A DNA stretch of 64,000 nt from G963704535 sp963704535 (GCA_963704535.1 OY969916.1:2232001-2296000); one strand, 5' to 3'. Numbered from the stretch's first letter, positions 44,626 through 54,122 are shown. The notes: generated by a model not told the origin, from the letters alone. Numbers and translations are program-made.

Positions 44626-45591
44626 ATGGCGCAGCAAGCCGCAAGTCCCCGCGCAAAGACGGGCACCGCACGTAGAGCACTAGGCGTGGACACCAGCCGT
44701 ACGCTGACCGTCGCGGCCTATACCGTGCCGGCGCTGCTCGGCATCCTACTGATCAACGTTTTTCCCATCCTGTACACGTTCTATATCTCGCTGACGAACC
44801 GCAACGGCCCGACGCGCTTCGCGAACTACCAGTTGACGGGGATTGATAACTACAGGCGCCTGCTCGGCCAGACCGACTTCTATATCGTGTTTGGCAAGAC
44901 CGTACTCTACGCGGTGGTGTGTGTGTTCTTCTTCTTTGTCGTCGGCCTGATGTTTGCGATCATCCTGAGCAACCCGGCGATCAAGGGCAAGGCGGTCTGG
45001 CGAACGCTCATGATCCTGCCCTGGGCGGTGCCGGCCTGGATCACCGCGCTGATCTGGAAGTTTTTGTTCCACGGCGAGTATGGGCCGATCGACCAGATGC
45101 TGGCCCAGGTCGGAATCGACGGGCCGGACTGGCTGCTGAATGGGACAACGGCGTTTGTGGCGATCACGATCGTCAATATCTGGCTAAGTTACCCGTTCTT
45201 TATGCTGATCCTGCTGGGCGGCCTGGCGTCGATCCCAACCGACATCTACGAGGCGGCCGATATCGACGGGGCCGGATGGTGGCGGCAGTTGTTCAGTATC
45301 ACGCTGCCGTTGCTGCGGCCGGTCGCGGTCCCAGCGATCATCCTTAGCACAATCACAACTTTCAAGATCCTGGACACGATCTGGCTCATGACCAGGGGCG
45401 GCCCGGTCCAGCGCGTCGGCCAGCCCGGCGCGACCGAGATGCTGCTGGTGTGGGCCTACAATCAGGGCTTCCAGGGCGGGCAGCGCTTTGGTCTGATCGG
45501 CGCGTTCTCGATTGTGGTGTTCATTATGCTGGTCGGCTTGACACTTGTGTACACGCGGTTCACGAATGCGACGAGAGGGGTGTACGAATGA
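44626..45591 (+). CDS. CUT1 sugar ABC transporter permease (MalF-type)
   Basis: A 321-residue, six-helix permease. AGGAGG precedes the ATG. After a 25-residue cytoplasmic tail come LTVAAYTVPALLGILLINVF and the NYQLTGIDNYRRLL loop typical of UgpA/MalF-type proteins. The EAA motif DIYEAADIDGAGWWRQLFSI contacts the ATPase. No ATPase gene is in the operon, so a shared MsmK/MalK-like ATPase elsewhere is inferred. It overlaps the next permease by four bases. Confidence 0.93.
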   Translation: MAQQAASPRAKTGTARRALGVDTSRTLTVAAYTVPALLGILLINVFPILYTFYISLTNRNGPTRFANYQLTGIDNYRRLLGQTDFYIVFGKTVLYAVVCVFFFFVVGLMFAIILSNPAIKGKAVWRTLMILPWAVPAWITALIWKFLFHGEYGPIDQMLAQVGIDGPDWLLNGTTAFVAITIVNIWLSYPFFMLILLGGLASIPTDIYEAADIDGAGWWRQLFSITLPLLRPVAVPAIILSTITTFKILDTIWLMTRGGPVQRVGQPGATEMLLVWAYNQGFQGGQRFGLIGAFSIVVFIMLVGLTLVYTRFTNATRGVYE

Positions 45592-46427
45592 CAGCGCGAC
45601 GACAAGGCCCCCTGCTGATGACGGTGCAGTATGTGATCCTGGCGATTGGCCTGATCTTCTCGATCTTTCCGATCTATTTCGTCTTCCAGGCCGCGCTACG
45701 CCCCGGCAATACGCTGTATTCGACCGAGCTGCAACTGCTGCCCAGGAACGCCACGCTGGAGAACTTCCGCTATGTGCTGACCGAGATCCCGCTGCCATTG
45801 TGGATCTGGAACAGCTTGAAGGTCAGCATCGCGACGACGGTGGCGACGCTGCTGATCACGGTCAGTGCCGGCTACGCGCTTTCGCGCTTCAAGTTCCGTG
45901 GCCGCAGCGGCGCGCTGACCTCGCTGCTGGCGCTCCAGGCTTTCCCGGCCGCACTGGCGCTGCCGGCGCTCTATCTTATCCTGAACACGTTCAGGCTGCT
46001 CAACTCAGCAGTGGGCCTGGTTCTGATCTACGCGGCCGGCGCGATCGCCTTCAACGTCTGGAACCTGAAGGGCTACTTCGACACCATCCCGATCGACCTG
46101 GAGGAGGCCGCCACGATCGACGGCGCCTCGCCGACCCAGGCGTTTCTGCTGGTGATGCTGCCGCTGGCGCGCCCGGCGATCGCGGTGACGGCGCTGTTTG
46201 GCTTCCTGGCCGGCTTCGGCGACTTCATTCTGGCCAACACGGTGCTGTTCGACGAGGCCAAGTATACCGCGCCGGTCGGCATCTTTGGCTTGCAGGAAGG
46301 CTACCAGAATCCGTGGGGCTGGTTCGCCGCCTCAGCGCTGATTATCTCCATCCCGGTCACGATAGTGTTCCTGTATCTCCAGCGCAACCTTGTTTCGGGC
46401 CTTTCCGCCGGCGGCGTGAAAGGGTAG
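45588..46427 (+). CDS. CUT1 sugar ABC transporter permease (MalG-type)
   Basis: A 279-residue permease whose ATG overlaps the stop of the MalF-type gene (ATGA). Helices from VQYVILAIGLIFSIFPIYFV, EAA motif DLEEAATIDGASPTQAFLLV and the standard end LVSGLSAGGVKG. It is the partner of the preceding permease. The sugar, probably maltodextrin, is inferred from the following GH13 genes. Confidence 0.93.
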   Translation: MTARRQGPLLMTVQYVILAIGLIFSIFPIYFVFQAALRPGNTLYSTELQLLPRNATLENFRYVLTEIPLPLWIWNSLKVSIATTVATLLITVSAGYALSRFKFRGRSGALTSLLALQAFPAALALPALYLILNTFRLLNSAVGLVLIYAAGAIAFNVWNLKGYFDTIPIDLEEAATIDGASPTQAFLLVMLPLARPAIAVTALFGFLAGFGDFILANTVLFDEAKYTAPVGIFGLQEGYQNPWGWFAASALIISIPVTIVFLYLQRNLVSGLSAGGVKG

Positions 46428-46435
46428 CTACCTGA

Positions 46436-46492
46436 GATTGGAGATTGGAGATTGAGGCGTCGCGATCAATCTCCAATCTCTAATCTCCAAAC
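46436..46492. repeat. GAGATTG heptad hairpin
   Basis: GGAGATTGGAGATTGAGG pairs with TCAATCTCCAATCTCTAATC around GCGTCGCGA. It lies directly after the permease stop codon and could attenuate transcription within the operon. Confidence 0.8.
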
Positions 46493-46540
46493 ATGGAAAG
46501 TTACAGGGCCGTGTACAGCGCTACGCGGCCCTTGTTTTTG

Positions 46541-46797
46541 AGAGGCTGTCTGAGAAGGGGGATCTTGAGGGGGTCTGCCCCCTCAGAATCCCTCTCCACC
46601 ACATATCGGCTGTCTGAGAAGGGGGAGTTTGAGGGAGTCTGCCCCCTCAAGATCCCTCTCCACCACATAGTGGCTGTCTGAAAAGGGGGAATTTCGAGGG
46701 GGTCTGCCCCCTCAGAATCCCTCTCCACCACATAGTGGCTGTCTGAGAAGGGGGAGTTTGAGGGGGTCTGCCCCCTCAGAATCCTCTCCACCACATT
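46541..46797. repeat. Four tandem 64-65-bp type A-related units
   Basis: GGCTGTCTGAGAAGGGGG recurs at 46544, 46608, 46672 and 46737. Each unit has a GAGGGGGTCTGCCCCCTC core and ends CCTCTCCACCACATA. The array occupies most of the 388-bp gap before the GH13 gene and could form four successive hairpins. Confidence 0.9.
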
Positions 46798-46815
46798 TTG
46801 GGAGAGATTAAAACT

Positions 46816-48273
46816 ATGCGCGAGATCGTCACGCCCGAATGGGTCAAACACGCCATCTTCTATCAGATCTTCCCCGACCGCTTCGCGAAGAGCAGCCGGC
46901 TGGAGAAGCCGAACAATATCGAGCCGTGGGACAGCGAGCCGACGACCTATGGCTACAAGGGCGGCGACCTGCTGGGCGTGCTTGAGCATCTCGATCACAT
47001 CCAGGAGCTGGGCGCGACGGCCATCTACTTCTGCCCGATCTTCCAGTCGGCCTGCAATCACCGCTACCACACGCACGATTACTACCACGTGGACCCGCTG
47101 CTGGGCGGCGACGCGGCCTTCGACGCGCTGCTGGCCGAGTGCAAGCGCCGCGGGCTGCGCGTGGTGCTGGACGGCGTGTTCAATCACGCCAGCCGCGGCT
47201 TCTTCCAGTTCAACGATGTGCTTGAAAATGGCGCCGCCTCGCCCTGGCTGGACTGGTTCAGCTTTATCGAGCACCCGGCCAACGCGTATGATCACAACCG
47301 CCCGCCCGGCTACAGCGCCTGGTGGGGCCTGCACGCGCTCCCGAAATTCAACACCGACAACCCGCAGGTGCGCGAGTACATTATGCGGGTCGGGGAGCAC
47401 TGGATACGCAAGGGCATCGACGGCTGGCGGCTGGATGTCGCGGAGGAGATCAAGTCCGAGGGGTTCTGGGCCGAGTTTCGGCAGCGCGTCAGGGCGATCA
47501 ACCCGGAAGCCTATATCGTGGGCGAGATCTGGGTGGATAGCCGGCAGTGGCTCCAGGGCGACCAGTTCGACGGCGTGATGAACTACCTGTGGACCGAGCC
47601 GACGATCGCGTTCTGTGCCGGCGACCGGGTGCGGCGCGACCAAGTGGAGGACCGCTCATACAAGCCGTGGCCCGGCATCGGCGGCGTCGAATACGCCGAC
47701 CGGATCGACCGCCTGCTGGCCCTCTACCCCTGGCCGATCCAGTTGACCCAACTCAATTTGCTGGACAGCCACGACACGGCCCGTTTGATCTCGATCGCCG
47801 GCGACGACCAGGCCAGCGTGCGGCTGGGGACGCTGCTGCTCATGACCTTCCCCGGCGCGCCGAGCATCTACTACGGGGACGAGATCGGGCTCACCGGCGG
47901 CCGGCCCGACGCGATGGCGCGCAGGACGTTCCCTTGGGACCGGCCCGAAACCTGGGACATGGAAATTTTTTCGTTCCACCAGCAACTAATCGCGTTGCGC
48001 CATGCCCAGCCGGCCCTGCGTACTGGGGCGTACCGGCGCCTGCTGGCCACCCCCGACGTGTACGCCTTCGCGCGCACGCTCGACGCGACCACCCTGGTCG
48101 TCGCGGTCAACGTGGCCGAGGAGCCGCGTACGGTCCAGGTGCCGCTTGACGGGCTCACACTGCGGGAGGGGCCGCCGACCGTGTTGTTCGGCGCAGGCGG
48201 CACCGCCGAGCGACACGGCGCGGCATTGCAGGTCGCGTTGGCGCCGCGCAGTGGGGTTGTGCTCAATATCTAG
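46816..48273 (+). CDS. GH13 alpha-amylase family enzyme (neopullulanase/cyclomaltodextrinase-like)
   Basis: A 485-residue cytoplasmic GH13 enzyme without signal peptide. It starts at ATG 46816 (GGGAGAG upstream), immediately with the barrel (WVKHAIFYQIFPDRFAKSS). Conserved regions: VVLDGVFNHASRGF, nucleophile D207 in GWRLDVAEEI, acid/base E237 in IVGEIWVDS and transition-state aspartate in LLDSHDTARL. The FPDRF start and GRxGFFQF-type loop fit GH13_20 cyclomaltodextrinase/maltogenic amylase, though the N-terminal domain of that subfamily is absent. It would hydrolyse imported maltodextrins. Confidence 0.92.
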   Translation: MREIVTPEWVKHAIFYQIFPDRFAKSSRLEKPNNIEPWDSEPTTYGYKGGDLLGVLEHLDHIQELGATAIYFCPIFQSACNHRYHTHDYYHVDPLLGGDAAFDALLAECKRRGLRVVLDGVFNHASRGFFQFNDVLENGAASPWLDWFSFIEHPANAYDHNRPPGYSAWWGLHALPKFNTDNPQVREYIMRVGEHWIRKGIDGWRLDVAEEIKSEGFWAEFRQRVRAINPEAYIVGEIWVDSRQWLQGDQFDGVMNYLWTEPTIAFCAGDRVRRDQVEDRSYKPWPGIGGVEYADRIDRLLALYPWPIQLTQLNLLDSHDTARLISIAGDDQASVRLGTLLLMTFPGAPSIYYGDEIGLTGGRPDAMARRTFPWDRPETWDMEIFSFHQQLIALRHAQPALRTGAYRRLLATPDVYAFARTLDATTLVVAVNVAEEPRTVQVPLDGLTLREGPPTVLFGAGGTAERHGAALQVALAPRSGVVLNI

Positions 48274-48303
48274 TAGGTCACTTGATGCTCATCGGCATTT
48301 GTC

Positions 48304-48371
48304 TGTGTTGCGTGTTACGTGTTGCGTATTACGTGCGCGCTGACACGCAACACGTAACACGCAACACGCAC
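48304..48371. repeat. GTTGCGT/ACGCAAC heptad hairpin
   Basis: TGCGTGTTACGTGTTGCGT pairs perfectly (19 bp) with ACGCAACACGTAACACGCA. It lies between the two GH13 genes. Confidence 0.85.
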
Positions 48372-48384
48372 CTTGGAGCAAACG

Positions 48385-50103
48385 ATGTCTCGTAACACCA
48401 CGCTTCGCGCGCTGACGCTGGCGGCATGCGTGCTGGCGTTCGCCGGCTGCGGCGGCACGTCGGCCGACGTGCGACCGACCGCGGCGCCGGCCCCGACCGC
48501 CGCGCCCCAGCCGACAGTGGCCGCCAGCCCGGTGCCGCCGCCGCCCCAGGTGGCGCCGTCTCCGCTGGAGGCCGGCTGGTGGGATAGCGCCGTCTGCTAC
48601 GAGGTGTTCGTGCGCTCGTTCTACGACAGCAACGGCGACGGCATCGGCGACCTGAACGGCCTGATCCAGAAGCTCGACTACATCAACGACGGCAATCCCG
48701 CCGCGCAGCAGGACCTGGGCGCCAACTGCATCTGGCTCATGCCGATCGCCGAGGCGGCCAGCTACCACGGCTACGACACCGTCGACTACTACACCGTCGA
48801 GCGCGACTACGGCACCAACGACGACTTCAAGCGACTGATCGACGAGGCGCACAAGCGCGGCATCAGGGTGCTGATCGACCTGGTGCTCAATCATACCGCC
48901 CGCGATCATCCTTGGTTTCAGGAGGCGCTGCGAAACCCGGCTTCGCCCTACCGCGCGTACTATATCTGGTCGAAGCAGGACCCCGGCTATCGCGGGCCGT
49001 GGGGCGATGTGGCCTGGCACAAGTCGCCCGTCGCCGACGAGTATTACTACGGCCTGTTCTGGGAGGGCATGCCGGACTTAGACTACCGCAACCCGGCCGT
49101 GACCGCCGAGGCACAGAAGATCAGCAGCTTCTGGCTCAAGCAGATGGGCGTCGACGGCTTCCGGCTCGACGCGATCAAGCACCTGATCGAGGATGGCGCC
49201 GTCCAGGAGAACACGCCCGAGACGCTGGCCTGGCTGCGCGGCTACCGGGCGTTTCTGGAGCAGGACGCGCCCGGCGCCTTCACCGTCGGCGAGATCTTCG
49301 ACGCCACGCCAACCATCCTGAAGCCGTACTACCCCGACCAGCTCGACGACTACTTTATCTTCAATATCGGCAAGCGCATTATCGCCGCCGCCAACACCGG
49401 CAATGGCAAGCAGTACACATCGGCGGTGCAGCGCGTCAATGCCGCCCTGCCCTATCAGCGCTACTCGCCGTTCCTGACCAACCACGACCAGGACCGCGTG
49501 ATGAGCTTGTTGGGCGACCAGGGCAAGGCTAGGGTCGCCGCAATCGCCCTGCTGACCATCCCCGGCCTGCCGTTCGTGTACTATGGCGAGGAGCTTGGCA
49601 TGATCGGCGCCAAGCCCGACGAGCGGATACGCACGCCGATGCAGTGGTCGGGCGACGCGCAGGGCGGGTTCGGCGCCGCCGCGCCATGGGAGAGCCTCCA
49701 GCCGAACTATGCCGAGGTCAATGTCGCGGCCCAGGAGAGCGATCCGGGCTCGCTGCTGAACCTGTACCGGCGGCTCATCCACCTGCACAGCGCCGAGAAA
49801 GCGCTGGGCCAGGGCGACTTTACGCCGTTTACCTCCAGCGATGACGGGGTGGCCGCGTTCGTGCGCCAGGCCGGCGACGAGGCGATCATGGTGGTGATCA
49901 ACTTTGCCCAAAAGCCGACCGAGGGGCTGACGTTGAGCCTGGAGGCCAGCGAGCTGGCGCCCGGCACCTACCGGCTGGAGGCGCTGCTGGGCGACGCGCC
50001 GGGCGCCGACTTGACCGTTGGCGCAGGCGGGCAGGTGGCCGGCTACGCGCCGCTCGCGAGCCTGGCGCCGCGCAGTGGCGCGATCTTCAAGCTTTCAAAA
50101 TAG
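48385..50103 (+). CDS. Secreted GH13 alpha-amylase/alpha-glucosidase lipoprotein
   Basis: A 572-residue lipoprotein starting at ATG 48385 (TTGGAG upstream), with MSRNTTLRALTLAACVLAFA and lipobox Cys22. A Pro/Ala linker (about residues 30-60) leads to a complete GH13 barrel: VCYEVFVRSFYDSNGDGIGD, VLIDLVLNHTARDHPWF, nucleophile D262 in DGFRLDAIKHL, acid/base E303 in FTVGEIFDA and D368 in LTNHDQDRV. The IGDLNGLIQKLDYI start suggests the oligo-1,6-glucosidase/alpha-amylase branch. It sits outside the membrane, where it would release maltodextrins for the transporter encoded upstream. Confidence 0.93.
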   Translation: MSRNTTLRALTLAACVLAFAGCGGTSADVRPTAAPAPTAAPQPTVAASPVPPPPQVAPSPLEAGWWDSAVCYEVFVRSFYDSNGDGIGDLNGLIQKLDYINDGNPAAQQDLGANCIWLMPIAEAASYHGYDTVDYYTVERDYGTNDDFKRLIDEAHKRGIRVLIDLVLNHTARDHPWFQEALRNPASPYRAYYIWSKQDPGYRGPWGDVAWHKSPVADEYYYGLFWEGMPDLDYRNPAVTAEAQKISSFWLKQMGVDGFRLDAIKHLIEDGAVQENTPETLAWLRGYRAFLEQDAPGAFTVGEIFDATPTILKPYYPDQLDDYFIFNIGKRIIAAANTGNGKQYTSAVQRVNAALPYQRYSPFLTNHDQDRVMSLLGDQGKARVAAIALLTIPGLPFVYYGEELGMIGAKPDERIRTPMQWSGDAQGGFGAAAPWESLQPNYAEVNVAAQESDPGSLLNLYRRLIHLHSAEKALGQGDFTPFTSSDDGVAAFVRQAGDEAIMVVINFAQKPTEGLTLSLEASELAPGTYRLEALLGDAPGADLTVGAGGQVAGYAPLASLAPRSGAIFKLSK

Positions 50104-50296
50104 TGTTGTCCGTTGTCAGTTGTCCGTTGTCAGTTGTCAGTTGTCAGACCCCATGCCAGCGGCGGTCATAACTACGAATGGAAATGTGGGTGGGGTTATT
50201 CTTGAGGGGCAACTCCCCCTCAGACGCCCCCTTTCACGTCAGTGGTCAGTTGCGGCGCAACTGACCACTGACAACTGACAACTGACGACTGACAGG
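50104..50296. repeat. GTCAGTT heptad arms flanking a type C element
   Basis: Left arm GTTGTCCGTTGTCAGTTGTC and further units (50104-50147), right arm CAACTGACCACTGACAACTG (to 50290). They are largely complementary and enclose a type C repeat (GTGGGTGGGGTTATTCTTGA, about 50170-50236). The whole could fold as one large hairpin between convergent genes. Confidence 0.8.
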
Positions 50297-50299
50297 CTG

Positions 50300-51092
50300 T
50301 CAGGCGCGCCGACCCCCGAAGACGGCAAACCCGAACAGCTTGTAGTAGCAATCCACCTCCTTGAACCCAAGCCCGCGCAGCCACGCGCACTGCTCCTCGA
50401 CCAGCGCTGGGCGATCGTCGGGCGTGTGCATTAGATCCTCGATCACGCCGGCCACCTGCGCCCGGCTGATCGTGCCGCCGTGCCGCAACTCGGCCGCATA
50501 CGCCTGGTCGCCCAGGTAGGTCATGAACATGTCCTCGGCTGTTGCGGTGGGCGCGGCGACGTACTCGATATTGATAAAGTGCCCGCCCGGCCTGAGCAGC
50601 GCGTACACCGCCTGGTAGACCTGGCGTTTCTCGCGATCGGGCAGGTGATGGATGGCGTAGCCGGACACGACGGCGTCAAACGGGCCGTACGGCGCGACGG
50701 TGGCCTGCCAGGCGTCGGTGCCCAGGTCAAACGGCAGGAACGCAAGCTGTGCCTCATACGGCTGGAGCTTGGCGTGGGCGAGCTGGAGCATGTGCTCCGA
50801 GGCGTCGGCCAGCACGCCGTGGGCCTGCGGGTAGCGCTGGAGCAACGCGGCCCCCAAGATACCATCGCCGGACCCCAGATCGAGAAAGCGTTTCACGGGC
50901 GTCCCGGTGGACGAGACCAGTCGAGTTCATGATCTCGATTTGGGGGTGGTGCATGGGCAGCGCGTCGCGCAGGCGGGCGAGATACAGGTCAACCAGCGAC
51001 GACGATCGCCAGACCAGGTCGCGCGTGGGCGTTCCGATGGCGGTATCCGGGTACGCAGCGTGCGGTGCCGCTTGCAACGTCATTGCCGTCAT
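50300..51092 (-). pseudogene. SAM-dependent class I methyltransferase, one frameshift
   Basis: The N-terminal frame (from ATG 51092) reads MTAMTLQAAPHAAYPDTAIG to MHHPQIEIMNS. It then breaks near 50900-50930, and the rest is in another frame: KRFLDLGSGDGILGAALLQR (SAM motif I), VLADASEHMLQLA, FDAVVSGYAIHHLPDREK, LLRPGGHFINIEYV. This is a small-molecule type methyltransferase (Methyltransf_25-like); the substrate is unknown. As elsewhere, the break may be a sequencing error. Confidence 0.8.
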
Positions 51093-51145
51093 GGTGCCAG
51101 CTCCTTATATACATCAGGGTGATGATACGATCGTTAGTGCTTGCT

Positions 51146-51280
51146 CGGAGATTGGAGATTGCAGATTAGGACGCCGTTCTACTTTACAATGTGGGTGGGG
51201 GGAGACTGAGGGGGCTGCCCCCTCAAACCCCCTTTTTTCCAAGAACCTTGTCTAATCTCCAAGAACTGACCGAAGTTTAG
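51146..51280. repeat. Type B element inserted in a GAGATTG heptad array
   Basis: GGAGATTGGAGATTGCAGAT, then ACTTTACAATGTGGGTGGGG, core GACTGAGGGGGCTGCCCCCT and right end AACCTTGTCTA, which runs into ATCTCCAAG heptad sequence. The rest of the gap to 51395 is G-rich with GGTGTAGTGG repeated but holds no gene. Confidence 0.8.
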
Positions 51281-51395
51281 CGGATCGGTCCACTAACGGC
51301 ACTCATCGAAAGGTGTAGCTAAGGGTGTATTGTCCCTGGGTGTAGTGGAGCTGGGGGTGTAGTGGGGAATACGGCGCGGTCGCGATCAGGCTCGC

Positions 51396-52433
51396 TCAGG
51401 CAGGCTGGACGCCACACGATTCGCGTACGATCAGGTCGCCGTAGACGATGCTCTTCACGGCGATCTCCGGCTCGCCGGAGATCAGGCGGTGTACCTTTTG
51501 CATGGCGAGAACGCCCATTTCGGCCCGTGGGATATGAAAGCTGGTCAGCGGCGGGCGAGCGTGGGCACTCTCGGCCACGTCGTCGATGCTCGCGATCGCG
51601 ATGTCCTCCGGGATGCGCAAACCGGCCTCTTTGATCCCTTCCATGGCGCTGAAGGCGATCTTGTCATGCACGGCGACGACGGCAGTTGGGCGCTCGGGCT
51701 GCTTCAGAATCTCGCGCATCTGCAAATACCCGCGCTGGTACGGCCCATCAAGCGGCGGCGGCATCCACTCCACAGGGATCAGGATGCGGGCCTCGGCGGC
51801 GGCGGCCAGGCAGCCACGCAGGCGATCCATCAGGCTGCTGTACTTGGCCGGACCCTGTAGGAGCGCGATCGAGCGGTGCCCCAGCGAGATGAGATGGCGC
51901 GTCACGGTGTAGCCGGCGATGAAGTTATCGCCGATCACGCAGGGCAGGTGCCGGCCGGAGATGTAATTTTCGATCAGCACCAGCGGAAGCTGGGCGCTCT
52001 GGGCCTGTGTCACCATCTCGGCGGTAATGTTGCCGTCATTGGCGATCACGAAACCATTCACGTCATTGGCCAGGCCCGCGTACATGCGGTCGAAGCGCTC
52101 TTCGTTGCGGTCGAACATATGCAGCAGGACCTGGTAGCCCAGGCGCTGCGCCTCGGCCTGAAACCCGCGAATGACCTCCCCATAGAAGATATCCAGGACT
52201 GCCGGCATGACCCCGCGCTCGATCAGCAGGCCCACGGCGGGCGTTCGCCCGTCCTGCTGGCTGTCGGCCACGATGTAGCCAAGCCGGGCCATCGCGTCGC
52301 GGACGCGCTCGCGAGTCTCCTCGCCAACGCCCGGTTTATTGCGTACGACCAGCGAAACCGCCGAGACCGACACATTTGCCATCTCGGCGACGTCGCGCAT
52401 GCTTGGTTTGCGTTTTATCACTGTGCGGTTCAC
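51396..52433 (-). CDS. LacI family transcriptional regulator 3
   Basis: A 345-residue LacI regulator with a GTG start (MNRTVIKRKPS). HTH PSMRDVAEMANVSVSAVSLV, effector domain AVGLLIERGVMPAVLDIFYG and C-terminal LTSFHIPRAEMGVLAMQKVH. It is divergent from the arabinan locus (GH43, CUT1 transporter, GH51) and is its likely regulator; the inducer would be arabinose or an arabino-oligosaccharide. It could instead control the maltodextrin operon upstream. I found no perfect operator palindrome; AAACGTTT at 52907-52914 is a candidate. Confidence 0.9.
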   Translation of the reverse strand: MNRTVIKRKPSMRDVAEMANVSVSAVSLVVRNKPGVGEETRERVRDAMARLGYIVADSQQDGRTPAVGLLIERGVMPAVLDIFYGEVIRGFQAEAQRLGYQVLLHMFDRNEERFDRMYAGLANDVNGFVIANDGNITAEMVTQAQSAQLPLVLIENYISGRHLPCVIGDNFIAGYTVTRHLISLGHRSIALLQGPAKYSSLMDRLRGCLAAAAEARILIPVEWMPPPLDGPYQRGYLQMREILKQPERPTAVVAVHDKIAFSAMEGIKEAGLRIPEDIAIASIDDVAESAHARPPLTSFHIPRAEMGVLAMQKVHRLISGEPEIAVKSIVYGDLIVRESCGVQPA

Positions 52434-52435
52434 CT

Positions 52436-52520
52436 TCTAAAATCTGTGGAGAGGAGGGATCTTGGGGAGGCACCCAGAGGGTACCCGCTCCCCAAGCCCC
52501 ACTCGAAACCTTGCCTAATC
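52436..52520 (-). repeat. Diverged type B repeat upstream of LacI 3
   Basis: In reverse orientation: TTAGGCAAGGTTTCGAGTGG, then TTGGGGAGCGGGTACCC with a complementary GGGTGCCTCCCCAAG arm. The right end abuts the lacI start region. Confidence 0.65.
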
Positions 52521-52678
52521 CCAAAGTATAGAGCCAATGTCGCGCTGGAAAGATACCTAATTATGCCATGGCTGGTAGCGAATGGACTATTGTCTTCGCT
52601 ATACATTATGTGAAAAATTCTACTAGACAAGAGAGAACATTTTCATGTATTTTGTAGATTATAGCACTAGAATTGTAC

Positions 52679-52707
52679 TTGACAAGACATAGAATATCTG
52701 TTAAATT
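52679..52707 (+). promoter_or_regulatory. Candidate promoter of the arabinan locus
   Basis: TTGACA (52679-52684), 17-bp spacer, TAAATT (52702-52707). It points toward the GH43 gene but is separated from it by a type A element. Confidence 0.6.
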
Positions 52708-52740
52708 CGATAGCGTCCGAACCGTCAAAGCCATTATTTC

Positions 52741-52846
52741 TTAGAAACTATTTGAATAAGGGTATTGTCTCGCCTACGCTCCGTGGTAGAGAGAGAATTC
52801 TTGAGGGGCGGCCCCCTCAAACTCCCCCTTTTCAAACAGTCTCTTA
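52741..52846. repeat. Complete type A MITE-like element
   Basis: 106 bp from TTAGAAACTATTTGAATAAG to CCTTTTCAAACAGTCTCTTA, core TTGAGGGGCGGCCCCCTCAA. It lies between the candidate promoter and the GH43 start codon. The remainder of the gap (52847-52966) holds AAACGTTT, a possible LacI half-palindrome, and GGAAAGG, the GH43 ribosome binding site. Confidence 0.9.
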
Positions 52847-52966
52847 CAACTCGCCGGTGACGAGTGCAGATTTGCTCGCCGCCTTCGGGTTGCAGCTTTC
52901 ATTCCCAAACGTTTCCCACTGCCTCGATGACCTTACTGCCCGTGTCACTACGGAAAGGTATCTTCG

Positions 52967-54016
52967 ATGCATAGGCAGCCCTCGATAGCGCTCAACAGGC
53001 TATTTCTGCTGACCGGGCTTTTAGGCATCGGGGCATGTGGCAGTGTGCTGGAGACATCGAGTGTCCCGCCAATGCCCACCGCACAGCCCGCGCCCAGTGC
53101 CCTCGCTGGCGACACTCGTGTGCATGACCCAGGTATGATTCGTCAGGGCACCACCTACTATGTGTTCTCGACCGGCGATGAGTATGGGCTGAACCAGGGC
53201 AACATCCAGATCCGCACGTCCACCGATCTCGCGCGGTGGGAGCTGGCTGGAACGGTCTTTCAGTCCATCCCTGGCTGGATTGGCGAAGCGCTCGGCGGCG
53301 CCCCGCCGAATCTCTGGGCGCCGGATATCGTGTTTCTCAACGGGAAATACCATCTCTATTATGCCGGCTCGCGCTTTGGCTCGAACACCTCGGTCATTGG
53401 CCTCGCGACCAATGCGACGCTCGATATGACCAGCCCCGACTACGCCTGGGTTGATCAGGGCCTGGTCATCCAATCGACAGCCGCCGACAACTGGAACGCG
53501 ATCGATCCCACCCTGGCGTTTGACGCCGATGGCGCCCCATGGCTGGCGCTCGGCTCGTTCTGGGACGGCATCAAAATGGTCCAGATCGATCCTGATACCA
53601 GCAAACTCACGGCCGAGAACACCATGCGCTACTCGCTCGCATCACGCGGCGGTGGAGCAATTGAGGCGCCGGCGATCGTCTACCGGAACGGCCACTATTA
53701 CCTGTTCGTCTCGTTCGATCGCTGCTGCCGCGGCGCCGACAGCACCTACAACATCCGGGTTGGTCGGGCGACCGGCATCACCGGGCCATATGCCGATCGC
53801 GATGGCCATGGGATGGATCAGGGTGGTGGCAGCCTCATCCTGGAGGGTCGCGATCGCTACCGTGGCCCCGGCGGCCAGTCGGTCTATCTTGACGGCGACA
53901 CCTATCGGTTGGTGCATCACGTGTACGACGCGTTCGACCTCGGCATCCCTAAGCTTCACATTCATGACCTGACGTGGACCAACGATGGCTGGCCGGAAGT
54001 TCACGACGCGCCATAA
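52967..54016 (+). CDS. GH43 arabinanase-like lipoprotein
   Basis: A 349-residue lipoprotein (signal peptide, lipobox IGAC with Cys24) with a five-bladed GH43 propeller. Catalytic base D54 (RVHDPGMIRQ), pKa modulator D180 (NAIDPTLAFD) and acid E233 (AIEAPAIVY) are all in place. LWAPDIVFLNGKYHLYYAGS and YYLFVSFDRCCRGADSTYNI are typical of arabinan endo-1,5-alpha-L-arabinosidases. Acting outside the cell, it would cut arabinan for the transporter encoded next. Confidence 0.9.
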   Translation: MHRQPSIALNRLFLLTGLLGIGACGSVLETSSVPPMPTAQPAPSALAGDTRVHDPGMIRQGTTYYVFSTGDEYGLNQGNIQIRTSTDLARWELAGTVFQSIPGWIGEALGGAPPNLWAPDIVFLNGKYHLYYAGSRFGSNTSVIGLATNATLDMTSPDYAWVDQGLVIQSTAADNWNAIDPTLAFDADGAPWLALGSFWDGIKMVQIDPDTSKLTAENTMRYSLASRGGGAIEAPAIVYRNGHYYLFVSFDRCCRGADSTYNIRVGRATGITGPYADRDGHGMDQGGGSLILEGRDRYRGPGGQSVYLDGDTYRLVHHVYDAFDLGIPKLHIHDLTWTNDGWPEVHDAP

Positions 54017-54059
54017 CGTGCTGTGGGCATCGCAGCTGCCCGCGGCGGGCACAACCGCA

Positions 54060-54122
54060 GATGAACATGTGGGTGGGGTTATTTCTTGAGGGGCGACCCC
54101 TCAAACTCCCCCTTTATTCTGG
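54060..54122. repeat. Type C repeat
   Basis: GATGAACATGTGGGTGGGGT, then TTCTTGAGGGGCGACCCCTC and AAACTCCCCCTTTA. The left part is shared with 50170 and 62152; the core is shared with type A. Confidence 0.8.
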
